A stretch of DNA of 64,000 bases from Paraspadella gotoi (taxonomy: Eukaryota > Chaetognatha). A model generated the notes under the pieces. The model was not told the DNA's origin, made no database searches, and saw only the letters and a list, made by a program, of their open reading frames with translations. Shown here piece after piece: positions 1 to 37,253 of the stretch. The position numbers and the translations under genes were made by a program. Position 1 is the first letter of the stretch, and each line of letters starts with the position of its first letter. The DNA is taken from NCBI GenBank assembly GCA_051294375.1, contig CM119266.1, forward strand, positions 11,943,180-12,007,179. The letters run 5' to 3'.

Positions 1-426
1 CCACCGACAACTACGTAGATTGATTTGTTGGCCCTTGTGAAATGCTTACTCTTATTTCAATTTTAAAGTCACAACACATCACGCGACATCAATCCACTCC
101 ACTCCACTCCACGCCACTCTACGCCACTTCACGCCATTCCACGCCGATCCTCACAGAAAACTCTGACTTTTTCCCTTTTTGTTCTCCAGGTGTTTTGATC
201 GATTGTTCGTCTCAATTGAAAAATCAGGTCAGGATTTCTCTTTCAATTCAATATTTTTTCTTCCGTTGATTTATCGACGTACAACGATTCCCCTCTGGAG
301 AAAAAGGGAAAGATAAATCTAAATCTTGCGCTTTTAAATCTGAAAACAAATCTTCGACTTTTTTTCTTATTTTCATTTTCTTAAGGTGAGACCAGATGCA
401 GGGGAACGTTACCTCCCCTTTTTTCT

Positions 427-429
<3 letters not shown>

Positions 430-522
<93 letters not shown>

Positions 523-555
523 ACACACCCCCTCTCTCTCCCTCTCTCTCTCTCC
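430..555. repeat. (CT)n microsatellite
   Basis: Nearly pure CT dinucleotide array with a few interruptions near its 3' end. It creates a spurious Leu-Ser reading frame. Confidence 0.95.
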
Positions 556-1018
556 CATCTCTCTCTTTCAAAAACACCACCTTGGTCGGTCTGTGTTTTT
601 TATCTCGCCAAGGCCGAAGGAAAGAAGAGAAAAGGAGATAAAGAAAAAGAACGAGACAGAGAGAGAGTCATTTCTGCAAATATGATAAGAATGAGTTGAG
701 AATTTTATGTAAATGGGATCGGCGCTTGAAAATTATTCAACAAGGTGTTCTCTCCTCGCTGGTCGTTGACCAGAGGTCATATTAGGGGGGGACCTGGGGG
801 AGGGAGACGGCGGCGAATTGCAGTCATTGATCCTGTAACGTAATTTGTATAAAAGTTGAACTCTCACAACATGTAATGATTACTGAATTTCGATAATGAC
901 AAAATTTAATTTGCTTCTATAAAGGTCAATAACTTCAAGAATCCTCATTATTAAGCGGGAAAGGTAAAAAAGCAATAAAGTAGAATCGAAAGAAAATGTT
1001 AGAAGGTCAGTGACCCAA

Positions 1019-1118
<100 letters not shown>

Positions 1119-3045
1119 CGGCTCTACGGTTCGAAAGACGTCGACACGCCAGGTCGTAATGAAAGAGAAGTGTTGAAAGAGAGAGAGCGAGAGAATGTTT
1201 AGTGTTTACTCGCGGGATTAATCCGGTTTCAGAGAAAAAGTATTCTAAAGTCGCCAGGAAAGAGAATCTGGGTCGTAAGCTGCAGATTCCCGCTTGAAAA
1301 TATTGTTGAAACGAGGTCACGTAAATGGAAGCCGTGAAAGAGCGTGAAAGCACCTAGGGAAGCAGATGCAAGCTTGATAAAACGAGAGGAGCTTTTAAAC
1401 GCCTCTAGCTTGAAAATTTCCTAGAGCCGTTGACCTATGCAAGCTTGAATACATTTGGTCGCCCTTGAAAGCAATAGATAAGAGGACTTGACGATGCTTG
1501 CAAACTATGTACGTGGGGCCGTTACAAACGAATAAAAGAATGGTTAAGTAATAAGTAAGGAGCGGGTCCTCTTTGTGAAACCCCGAGATACGAAAAATTA
1601 AGCTAATTAATGGCATTGAATGGAGTGAAGGCTTTGCAGCCGTTTCCATCGCGACCTTGAAAGTTGTGGAGGAACAAAAACGACGGCGGCTCACAATTAT
1701 TGATTTGCTGGACTCGTCGATGGTGTAACAAAAAGTTCATTTCAGCTGAGCGCCATTTAGTGAGATTGTTCACGGAAACATATTTTTATATGTATGACAT
1801 TTTGTCAAATGAATTTTTTAATATGTTCAAAAAAGAGCTTAATTTAAGGCCGGTACAGATATTTAAAGGTAAAACCCCTAGTGAACCGGACATGGCGTGA
1901 AGACCTTGCTGAGAACCATGTTCGAAAAGAGAGAAAATCACACGAGAAGCTTAAAACTCTCAAAAAACTTGAAAGATAATTAAGTGGTCTCTTTCTCAAT
2001 ACCACAAGTACCTCTTCAACGGAATAATAATCGCAACGAATTTTTTTTTTTCTCTCTTCTTCAAGAGGTTCCCCTTATCGGGAGCCGCTATTGTAGAGGA
2101 ATCCTCAGAACAAAAGCCCAACGACGAACAGTCTTTCTGCAACAGCGAAAAATATCGATTTCTGTTGGTCCCTTTTGTGTCGCTGTGATTTATACATCAG
2201 TTTTCGACCTCGTCATCTTTTTTTCTTTTTTTTTTCGGCCACTTTTTTTCCTCTTGGTTCTCTTTCTTTATATTCTTCTTCTCTTTCTTCATCTCCTTCT
2301 TGGTCTTCTTCTTTCTTTCTCTTCTTCTCCTCCCTCCGTTCCTCCGTCTCTCCTCAAAGTCCCGATCCTCTCACATCGGCCGCACTCACAGTCTCACGGC
2401 TCTCTTGTGATCCAGCCCTGGACTCGCTCGGCCTTGATAATTAAAAGAAGAGGCAGAGAACTTCTCCATTTTTCTTGTTTCTCGCGAAAGACATTAGAGG
2501 CGCTTCGGTCCTTGAGACGCTTTTTGCGCGCGCGCGCCGCCGTGGTTCGTTACGTTGTTCTCAGAGCCGCCTTTGTCGTCGTTGTTGTCCATTTTGCCTG
2601 GGATTTTTCGTTCTTGCCTTTATCCGTGGTGAAAAAGGAATGAGGTTGATTTCCGTGAAACTAGTTCGTACCTTACTTTTTTCTCACTTGAATTCCTCTA
2701 AATATTTTTACCTACATACGTAGCGAACATATCGCAATGCCCGCTACACATACTTGCCTAATTTCACTAATCATCAACCTGGGATTCATCCGCACAGCCT
2801 TCGGTTTCACAATTCACATCCAACACGGAATAATCCTCCAATATCTCAATGTCAATCATTTTCCCAAAGTTAATCAACATATTTTCTCTATGAAAATCCT
2901 TTCATAAACGAGAGCGGTTTCCTGTACACATCTCCTCTGTCTTTCCTTTCTACTGTCTGGAGCCCAGAGAGAGATAAGAGAGATTTATGGAAAAGATGTT
3001 TTCCAGCTTTTTTCACTCTCGCTCAATCTTCTTCCTCACTTTCTC

Positions 3046-3097
3046 CCTTGATCTCTCTCTCTCACTCACTCACTCACTCACTCACTCACTCACTCAC

Positions 3098-3162
<65 letters not shown>
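3046..3162. repeat. (CACT)n followed by (CT)n compound microsatellite
   Basis: About ten tandem tetranucleotide CACT units run directly into a pure CT array. Confidence 0.95.
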
Positions 3163-3164
<2 letters not shown>

Positions 3165-3502
3165 CGTTTCAATATCTCTCAATCGGAGCTTTTTCACCAG
3201 CTTACTCTTTCTCGAAAAAAAAACTTTCCTTTTAAAGGAAACTTCTCTCCGGAACTTATGATGCATGACGAAAGAAATGACACAGAAGAGCAGAAAAAAA
3301 ACAGAAATAAAACTATTAGTTTTCTTTTCTATTTTTTTCCCTAAGGCTGAGGAAAAAATAAGATTCGAGGAAGAGGGGGGAAGAAGGAGTAGAAGAAAGA
3401 GGAGGAAGAGGAGCAAGAGGAGAACGGAGGAAGAGGAGCAACAGCGGGATGGAAAAATATCGTCCGGGAGAAAACAAAAAAAATGCGACTGAGCCGCAGA
3501 AG

Positions 3503-3631
<129 letters not shown>

Positions 3632-4020
3632 GCCCAGCGAAGGATCAAACAAGAAAAAAGCATCCCTCCGGAATAAAGCTAATGCACCGGAACGAAAACA
3701 AAAGTGAGTTTCATCGATTCAACGTCACGTGACAAAAGCATCATTCGCTCGACCGAAAAGAAGTTGTTGTTGTTGTTATTGTTGTCGTGAGACAAAGTTC
3801 ACACGACTGGTGATTTTTTTAGACGAAAAACACGAGAACAAATTTCACCCATGACATTTTCTCTCGGGGATTTTTGTGCTACACGAAATTGTAAAAAAAA
3901 ACGAGAATCTAAAATCGATATTTTGACTGCGGTTTTTTTTTTCCTCTGAAAAGTCTATTCGGTTAAACCACATGAAAAGACTTATCTGCAACGTGATAAA
4001 TGATAGACTGAGAAGAGGGC

Positions 4021-4060
<40 letters not shown>

Positions 4061-4333
4061 TTAACGATATAAATAATCGCGAAAGAAATCAATGGCTCGC
4101 GTCGAATTTCGAGTTTGCGTCAATGAGACAAGGGATCTAATTAACCCCCTCCCTCTCGCCTCTCCCCTACCTACCCTCCCTCTCCCCTCAAAAAAAAATT
4201 AGTTAGGAAATATCGTCATCATCAATTTGCGTCTTTGAAGTTTGAAAAGAACAAATGGATTTTAACCTTGGATTGAATTCGGGTTATTGAGTCTCGAGGT
4301 TCGTATGGTGCAAAGATCTACTGCGCGTTTCCG

Positions 4334-4336
<3 letters not shown>

Positions 4337-4386
<50 letters not shown>
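4337..4386. repeat. (CT)n microsatellite
   Basis: Pure CT array. A smaller GA array lies at about 4021-4061. Confidence 0.95.
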
Positions 4387-6226
4387 GTTCCCGGTCGTTT
4401 CGAGATTCTCGATTGTACATTTCCCTCATTTCGGCGATTCCCATCGTCCTACGCCCTTGCTGCCTTTCCGATCCTTCGGTTATATTTCTCCCACTCTTTT
4501 TTTTTTTTCCCCTTTTCTCGCTATCGGCGATGTCGTCTTGCATTCCGTGTGGTTCTTGTTCTTGTCGTTGTCGTCCTTCAGCAACTCCAGCCTTCCTCGC
4601 GAGTTCGACGACCGACTTCATCCACTTTCACCTCGGATCAACTTCGAGTTCGTCCGATGACCTCCAAAGGCTCTCGCCGTCGCCATGGAGACGAAATCTC
4701 TCGCTGACCGGCGTCTGATCTCTTCTTTTTTATGGGGGGGGGAGTGCCGCGGGGAGGTGGGGGCGAGAAAGGGTCTCACGACTAAATCTCCCCCCAAATC
4801 CTTCACGTCTCCTCACATCCATCATTTGGGTCGACGCGTCCTTCAACGCATCATAGACGCTAACCGGGTCGTCGATCACGCGAAGATCAAATTAACAAGA
4901 TAATTTTATGACCAAAAAAAATGAACAAACTAAAAAAAAAAAAATTATCCAAACGAGTTTTCTAAAATGGATTTCGTCTCATGACCGCGTTTCGATTTTT
5001 TCCTGTCAATGTCCTCGATTTCCTTCCACCGGTTTATCGCTGGAGTTTTTTTTTTTTAACCGAAAGTTTCATTGCACTTAGAGTAATGGAGGAGACATTT
5101 TATAATTGTAAAAAAATTGTAGCTGATGGAATAATGCAGGCTCATTCAACTCATAGCATTGGTAACATTTTCACTTACACGTTGAGAGAATATTAAAAAT
5201 GGAGAACAAAAACCAAATACGATCTTTAATCATGTATCCTATCAGAGTACCTAAAAATTAAATATTATGTATATTCCATTTTAACTTTTATCATTCACAT
5301 CTTCGAAATATTAAACAAATCGAGAACCAAACCGGTAAAAACCGGCATCAGGCAGAGATATCCGCCTGACGAAACCTGTCCGGAATCCGGGCCTCCGGCT
5401 CGAAACTCCTCAACCCGGAACCGACTCCGGTGCCATCTTCGAAACTTGTTTCGCCACTTGACGCGTTGACGTCAATCAGCGCCATCGAACGAGATCTTTT
5501 TCGAAACTCGAAGAACGAGTCTCGACTCGAATTAAGTTACAACAATCTTTTTTTTTTTAAATCCGTTTTCGCCTTTTTTCTTTACTCACTCTTTTTTTTA
5601 TACTGGTTCTCTTTTTTAAACTGGCTCTTTTCAATCATTTCAAAAACGATTCATCATTAAATTGATTGTCGTCATCGTATGATAGATAATTTGTTCACCC
5701 TTTTTTTTACCGGCAGATTTGAGATGCGGATCGGGCGGCCGAATTTAAAAAAAGAACTCACGCCCGAAATCCAGATTAAATCATCGAGAAGTCGCTTAGG
5801 AGAAAATAAGCCCCACCAATAATAGATTAAAAAAAAAACAAAAAAAAACTTTAAAATACTAAAGATAAAACTTAATTAATATTATCCCCAAAAAAATTAT
5901 CCCACCGCGCTTCGCCGACACAAATTTTTATTTTTGGTTCAGAATCTCAACTCTTTCGCACCAACGAATCACAGAATCACAAACCCGCACGCGAAAACGA
6001 ACAAAAAGACATTGAAAGAGGAAAACTTACTCTTCGCCATGGGATGCTCAAATCCTGACTCGAATACTCACCCCAAAGTTTGGGATTGATATTTTGTTTT
6101 TTGGTTGTTTTTTTTCACTTTTTCCGTCGCCATCTTCCTTTTTTAAATTTCGAATCTCTAAAACGCCGCGAGCCGCGAGGCTTTGAATTTGCCAACCCTT
6201 GTCCCTCCCATTTGGCTTCCTTGACT

Positions 6227-6361
<135 letters not shown>

Positions 6362-6365
6362 AAAA

Positions 6366-30160
<23,795 letters not shown>

Positions 30161-30439
30161 AAACGACCCCGGAAAGAAAAAAAAAAAAAGAACAATACAA
30201 AACATTGAACGCAATTCTCAAAAAACTAAAACAAACAAAAGAATCCATTTACGGAAAGCGAATCCGTGTCACGTGATAAAAAAACGATTTTGTTCCATTG
30301 CGTCTCTTTCTCTTTCTGTCCCTTTTCCCCGACCCGAAACAGATCTCTTCCCGATCCCCGATTCCCGATCCCCGATCCCCCGATCCCCCCGATTCCCGCC
30401 ATTCCCGAATTCCTTTTCCCCTGGAACTGCAATCCACCA

Positions 30440-30536
<97 letters not shown>

Positions 30537-32057
30537 CACCCACCCGCTGTTTTTAATTCTAACACACAAAAGTCACGGTTTAGCTTCGTCGTTTATTTTT
30601 CCCTCGCTCTTGAGTCTTTTTCATTTTTTTTTTTTTTTTTACTTTGCGAATTACTTTTCGAATTTAGAAGCCAATTAAGCACGTTATACCCACATCCGTC
30701 CCCCTTCCCTCTACTTTCGAAGAGAGGTTCTGTTCCCCCCCCTCTTTCTCTTTTAGTTCAATTGTTCTCCCTCGGTTTTTAAAAACAGAATAAATCAATG
30801 CGTATTTTTAGTTCCTCTTTCCCTTTTTTGAGTTTTTCATTTAGTTTAATTTTCTAGTCACATCCTTTTCACAATTAAACACACAAAAGTTAACAAAAAA
30901 TTAAACTGGCCGTTGAAATTTTTTTTTTTTTACGACTCGTGTTTAGAATGACGCGGTTCTCGAGGCTGCGCCTACCAAAAAAAAAAACAATACAAAAAAA
31001 AGCATTTAACCGTTTATAGCAGTAGAAGTTATACTCTTCATCGATGTTATATCAAATTTTTAATACGACTTGTATTCGAGTCCTCTTTATCCAAAGGCGC
31101 GAGAAAAAAACGAAAGAAAAAAACGTTGACAACGGCCTACGAACAACTCGGTACTCTAAATATCATTACCAATTAATATATTCCTTGTTTTTTGTTTCTT
31201 TTTTCTTAACAATAGGATGAAATTGTTGTGTGCTCTTCCATTTTTTTTTTTTTTTGCCGAGGAGTGGAAACTGACGAGATTTTTCTTGCTTCCTTTTTTT
31301 GTATTCGTTATTTTAAGTTAAAATTAGTCATCGAACTATTTGCCACTCGTACTATCTATTTTGCCACTTATCGCTTTTCGAATCGATTTGCCACAATAGT
31401 TTGAATATGTTAACGAAATTCTTGTATCGATACGATATTACGAACCTTCCCCGCTCCCTCTTCCTCTCTCTTCCAAAAAACCAATTCTGGGGAGATTCAA
31501 TTCTCCGCAGAGAAAAAAAAGCATTTATTTAATTCAGTGAATAATATTAACAGTAATAATACAATCAAAGATCCTCTGACGACTCGAAAGATTGTGTGAT
31601 GTTTTTCGTATTGATTGAGCCGATTGGCGAAAAAATGATTGAGCCGATTGGCGAAAAAAATGATCGAGCCTTTTCAACGTTGACAATAAGCTTCGTTATA
31701 TAGAATCGTCACGTTTTAAAATGTTTCTTATCAAAAAAAGTATAAAAACGTTTTATGGTTAATTTGTTGTTTAAAAAAAACACTGATGACCGATAGATGC
31801 CTCGTAAAAACGTTTCCAGAGCGATTTTAACTTTCACTTTAACTTCGATTACTTTCTTTCTTTTCCTAAGATGATTTCAAAAAAAGAAACGTGACGTTCC
31901 TGTTGTTAGTCTTAATGGAGTTTCTAGCTAAAAATTCTCACACACTCTCACATTCACCTAAAAAACACGCACACACAAAACCAAAAAAAAAGAGGACCAA
32001 AACAGTATGAGAGATTTTCCTCCCCCGAATATCTCTTAGATCTTATTTCAATTCTCT

Positions 32058-32150
<93 letters not shown>

Positions 32151-32560
32151 TCTTCATTAAGCGACAAAAAAATTATTGAAAAACAAATCTCAAATTATCT
32201 TATCGTTGTAATCGAGTAATGTTTGTGCTTTTTTTTTTCTCTCTCTCTCGGTCTTCTCTTAAGACAAACAATAAAATTTAAACAACTGGTGCATCTTACG
32301 AGAATATTTATGTATATATACATACAGTGAAAAATAGAAAAAATCCTTGGAAGCTGGCCCGCATGACAGCCGTGGTGAAATGTTGTTTTTTTTTTCTGAA
32401 TTGGAAACGAGTTTTTTTTCTTTTTTTAATCTTTTCACTCGCGACGTTTTGAAGTCTGAATTCCGTGGGCAGAGGATTCATCCTTTTTTTTTAACGTATA
32501 AAATACGAATTACAACAAAAAAAAATATCTTGTGATCTTTGTAATCTCAATGCCAAAAAT

Positions 32561-32636
<76 letters not shown>

Positions 32637-33039
32637 CTCTCTCTCTCTCTCATGACTTATTAAAACCAGTATTTCTGCATTTTCCCCGATTTCACAGTCC
32701 TCGATTTAAAAAAAAAAAAAAAAACCCAAACTAATAGCAAAAAAAAACAAAAAAATCACTACGAAAAAAGAGAATGAATAATCCCCGTTCGCCAGTGAGA
32801 GGCGACCGGATTTCGAGCCAAACCAAAGAATCCCCGACGAAACTGTTTCTCCGCGAAAAACGATTATTCATTTCCTTCGACGTTTACAGACGCACGAATT
32901 GAAGAAAAAAGAAACAAAAAAATATCATCTCGAAATTTTAAACATCAAAAAAGTTAAACAAACAAACAAATAAAACGAGATCAAAAACCCGTATATATAT
33001 CTTCAGGACAAAAAAAAATCTAGACCGAGACTGACAAAA
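30161..33039. other. Intergenic spacer between PLK1 and the Ig-domain gene
   Basis: No coding exon is seen. It includes CT arrays at about 30440-30532, 32058-32146 and 32562-32652, many T and A homopolymers, and a canonical AATAAA at 30789-30794 about 630 bases past the PLK1 stop, a possible PLK1 polyadenylation signal. The 3' part presumably holds the promoter of the next gene. Confidence 0.6.
30789..30794 (+). terminator. Candidate polyadenylation signal of PLK1
   Basis: Canonical AATAAA hexamer about 630 bases downstream of the PLK1 stop codon, on the sense strand. Position fits a 3' UTR of ordinary length, but there is no transcript support. Confidence 0.4.
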
Positions 33040-35879
33040 ATGTATTGGAGTTTTTCGGGACGAAGGATTATCGACCTCATCGTGATATTTGTCGTGATGC
33101 GTCGAACTAACAGTGACGAGCAGGATGCTGTGAGAAAAGGTCAGTTTGACAGTTTGGGTATCCGTTGTCGTCGTTGTTGTTGTTGTTGTTGTTGTTGTTT
33201 CGATGTAGAGAATTAAACAGACTGAAGGCCGTGAACAAAGTTCGAGGATTGAATGACCCAAATATTAAGTTTCAAACGTCTGCCTTTGAGTTTGAGGGGA
33301 GTCGATTTCGCTTCGTTAATTTTCGCTGATTTTCATTATTAGTTTCAATACGTTTGTTTTCGTTAAAAAACATGATTATACGTTTGACGAGAGATGTTAA
33401 CACCAGGAGATTCGTATCCAGAATTGTTTATATTCTCGAGAATGGAATGAGAAATAGAATCGGCCATTGTGTTCAACGACAATCATTACATCTGGGAAAT
33501 GAGACAAAGCGCGAAAACAAGTTCAAACACACTGCCATCACCACATGAGAGACGAGAGGAGAGAGAGAGAGAGAGAGAGACTGCCAATATAAAAAGTAAA
33601 ACTGTATCAGTAACAAAATCTTTATATTTTACTTTTGCTTACATATTAATCCTTATTTTCAACAGGGGATTCCACAACGCTGGGCTGCCCCCGCCGCGGC
33701 GCATCTCAACAGTGGCGCAAAGATGGCGCCGTCATCTTCGACGGCTCCGTCGCAACCCAGTGTAATTTTTTATTTAAACTTAAAACAAAAGGAAACAACA
33801 AACCTTAAAAAAAAAAACGCTTGACCAATCCAAATATTTCAAGATATGTTTAATGCTGAATTATTTATAAATTATATATTTATATAATAAAAGTAAAATT
33901 AAAAACATTCTTTCCTCCATTTAGCGCCGAAACGATTTTCCGTCTCCAACGGCGCCGGCGATTCGTGGTTCAATTTGACGTTGACCGACGCCGCCGACGC
34001 CGACTCCGGTTTCTACGAATGCGTCGACGTCGGCGGCAAGATGTTGGCGTCGTTTAAACTCACTGTGAGGAAAGGACGGTGGGATGGATTAATGATGGGA
34101 TAGATGGAGGGATGGATTTTGGATAGTTGCGGAAATAGATAGATCAAATAGACAAATAGACAGTGCACTGTCTGTCGGATGTTCCAATAGACAGAAGAAA
34201 TGAAGAATCGATGAATGAAACGACGGACGGATAAAAAACCGATAGGACCGTCGTCTTGAATGCAAAATTAATTTTGTTTTAGTTTTAATATCTAATAACA
34301 AAATTACATTGTAAACAAACTTTCATCAAAATCCAAACGCCCCCTCTTTTCCCCTCAATTTCTCGATCCGCCCAAAGGTGCTGGAGGCCCCGCAATGCGC
34401 GATGAAAACCCCGAGATCCTTGACTTCCGGCGAAGTGGCGCGATTCTCTTGCGCCTCGGAAATTCCCGGCGTCACACTTTTGTGGCACGTGGGGGAACAC
34501 GGGGAGAAGTCGGTCGGGTCCAGGGACCACAATATGACGAGGAGGTGAGATTGTATGAAATGATACGAAGAGATAAATATATTATTCATTGCATGTAAAT
34601 CAATTCGATTTTTTTTTCTTACAACAATAGAAATATTCCAAGGGAATGAGACAGATTATCTTTTTTTAATATTTCCAGTTTTTACATGTACATAGTTTAT
34701 ATTTAATTGGAAATTAGCCTATTTTAAAGATAATTATTACTCTTAGGTACCGGACAAAATTAGGGACTGTGGCGACGGCAGAAATGAATGGAAAATACGT
34801 GTTTTGCGAGTTACAGCATCCAGCGTGGCACGTACTGGACGGAATCATTAACTGCAAAGTCGGTAAGTTGATAAAAACTATGCAGCAATGCCCTAAAGAG
34901 GAATGAATTAGGACAGAATACAGCAGATAAACATTAGCGGAGCCGTGGTGTAGTGGTTATCACGTCTGCTTTACACGCAGAAGGTCCCCGGTTCGAGACC
35001 GGGCGGTTCCTGAACTTTCTTTTAAATTAAAGTTTTTTCCTCGTCTCTCTGATTTGATGCAGATTTTTTTATTATGACTTGTATTCGACCGCTTTACTAC
35101 AAGCAGCGTGGCGCAGTGGGAGCGTGCTGGGCCCATAACCCAGAGGTCGATGGATCGAAACCATCCGCTGCTATTTTTTTTCATTGTTTTAACGAAACGG
35201 TCACCTTGCATTACTATCTTAAATAATTCTGGATCCCACACATTAAGGAATCTTAATAAATAAGACCAAAGAGGCAATAATAACACTTTTGATCCACCAC
35301 TTTTTACCCTCCCCCCTACCCTTGCCCCGCTTTTATCAAGGACCCCTCGACGTCCGCTACTCCTTACAAATCCGCTGCGACGAATCCGAATCCGTGGACC
35401 CCAACGCCAACAGCGTCTCCTGTCGCCTCTCGGCCAACCCGCCACCGCAGCCGCCCCTCCGCGGTCTTCGCTGGGAGGTGGATCGAGGGAACGGGTTCGA
35501 GCCGCTCGGGCTGGAGCCCCGCGTCGACGCCCTCGAGGATCCGTCGGAAGGCTTCGTCGTGAGGACGACGTTGGATGGCGCGGAAGGGCTGAGGGACCTC
35601 GTCTCGCTGAGGCTCAAGGCGGGGGAAATTTATGGTGAGGGGGTGAAGAATGTAGGGGCCATGGGGCAATGGAGCGATCCTTCGAAAATGGGCGATTTGG
35701 GATAATTTTTGTTCTTCCTTTTGTTCTTTTGTTTTACGACCCTTTTTGTCATAGTTCTTCCTTTTATTTTCTCTGTTTTTACTGTAAAGTCCTGTTTTCC
35801 TGCTAGCTTTCCTTTTATTCTTTGCTGGTTTTATAGCTTGTTATTTTTATTTACTTTTATATTTATTTTTTTCTCTTTT

Positions 35880-35920
<41 letters not shown>

Positions 35921-35921
35921 T

Positions 35922-35958
<37 letters not shown>

Positions 35959-36332
35959 TTCTCTTCCCAACCCATTCACTCACTCACTCCACTTCTCACA
36001 ATCCCCCTCACCCTTCCCCCCCCCAAACCCCATCCAAGGCGAACCCATCTTCCTCTCCCCCGGCCGCAAATCCCAGTCCCACTCTCTCTTCGTCGTCGTC
36101 GTCGTCAATATGCGCCGTCCTCATCGTCGTCGTCGTCGTCGTCTTTCTCGTCGTCGTCGTGATGTACCGGAAGGGGCGGATCTTCAAACCCGCGCAGAAC
36201 ATCGAGATCGAATTGGAAAAGACGAGAGACGAGAATCGACTCTTGACGCAAATGGAGGACAAGGAGACGCCGATGACGACGACGACGACGACGACGTCCG
36301 CGGAAGACGCCGGCGCCAACAACGAAGTTTAA
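33040..36332 (+). CDS. Immunoglobulin-superfamily type I membrane protein
   Basis: Exons: 33040-33139, 33666-33761, 33925-34064, 34378-34544, 34747-34862, 35341-35634, 36039-36332. Exon 1 starts MYWSFSGRRIIDLIVIFVV, a plausible signal peptide or anchor. Ig domain 1 spans exons 2-3 (Cys in TTLGCP, Trp in QQWRKDG, DSGFYEC near its end). Domain 2 spans exons 4-5 (FSCAS, LLWHV, YVFCEL). Domain 3 is exon 6 (VSCRLS, LRWEV). Exon 7 encodes a Val-rich transmembrane helix, MYRKGR and an acidic tail of about 50 residues. Phases match for exons 1-6. In exon 7 the splice-entry frame (GEPIFLSPG) and the helix frame differ by one base, so a one-base insertion or two-base loss in the C-rich or GTC-repeat DNA is likely. 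tRNA genes lie in intron 5. Adhesion or receptor role is inferred; no orthologue recognised. Confidence 0.8.
34939..35010 (+). tRNA. tRNA-Val (anticodon TAC)
   Basis: A 72-base cloverleaf. The acceptor stem GGAGCCG pairs with CGGTTCC (one G-T pair). The anticodon stem TCTGC/GCAGA encloses loop TTTACAC, giving anticodon TAC. The T arm carries GGTTCGAGACC (B box). No intron. It lies in intron 5 of the Ig-domain gene, same strand, upstream of an initiator tRNA gene. Confidence 0.95.
35102..35173 (+). tRNA. Initiator tRNA-Met (anticodon CAT)
   Basis: A 72-base gene with acceptor stem AGCAGCG/CGCTGCT. The anticodon loop is in CTGGGCCCATAACCCAG, with the three G-C pairs typical of initiators. The T loop contains GATCGAAA, the eukaryotic initiator feature instead of TTCGA. 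The D arm reads GTGGGAGCG, unlike GTGGAAGCG in the copy at 40597. It is in the same intron as the tRNA-Val. Confidence 0.95.
35877..35957. repeat. (CTTT)n tetranucleotide array
   Basis: Tandem CTTT units with CTT interruptions in the last intron of the Ig-domain gene, close to the exon 7 acceptor and contributing to its pyrimidine tract. Confidence 0.9.
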
Positions 36333-37253
36333 AAAACTTTTAAAACTACAATTTTGGAGAGAAAAAAAACGAAAGCCTCCAACTTTAAAATGTTTATTGT
36401 GAGACTAAAACTCCAAGAGCTTGTAAATCCGTATACTCGATATATTTTTCAGCGTTTATATTGCAAGCTTATTGGCATGAAAGCGCAGGGCAGTTCCCGA
36501 TAGACCCGCCGCTGATCGAGGAAACTTAAATTCTAAAGAGATTCACAATTTTTACACTTTCTTATACCAACTCGTTATAACGCGTTTTTTTTTTTTATTT
36601 TATCCAAAAAAAATTGAGATTTTTATCTGGAATCTAGAAATGAATCGGGATCTTAACGGAAACTTTCAGGGTAAATCGCGTTGGCAAAGTGAAAGACACT
36701 AATAGTGCCTATAATCATTAAAAATACATTGATGACCCAAAGAACCAACTTGGACATTATAATTTTTTTCCCCTCACGTGTCATGTTGTACTTTTTCTTT
36801 TTCTTTGTTACGGGCTTGGGAAAACCCTTTTTCCGATTATATATGTGCCAAACGTTACGTTTTGTTTTATTGTTGAATTTTGATTTGTTTATATATGTAC
36901 CCAATCAAAGTGTTATTTCGTTGAGACTGTTCCGCTTTTCGAACGTTTACAATTTAATTGTTATCATGTTTTCTATCTTGAATGAGCGGATGTTTTTAGT
37001 TTGCGTTGAGTCGTTGACTTTGAAAATAAATCCAAGTTAATTGATAAAGTTTTTATTGGCATCAATTATCACGAATTGAAAGCTATAGACTTTATCAACA
37101 ATGCAGAGGCGCAGACAGTTCAGACAACATCCAAGCTCTATTATTCTAAAAATAGAAATTTGTGCGTCGTTAAAAACGAGAAAAAGGTTTAATTCAAAAG
37201 TAGAAAGAATATTAAAAAAAAATTAATCACGTGATCTCCAGTGTCAGAATTGG
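36333..37253. other. Convergent intergenic region
   Basis: Lies between the 3' end of the Ig-domain gene (+) and the 3' end of the 7TM gene (-). AT-rich unique sequence. An AATAAA occurs at 37025-37030 on the + strand. No exon is supported. Confidence 0.6.

Noticed and set aside
386-685. Ser-Leu repeat proteins over CT arrays (here and at several other arrays)
   Set aside because: Dinucleotide repeats are open in all frames; no coding evidence.
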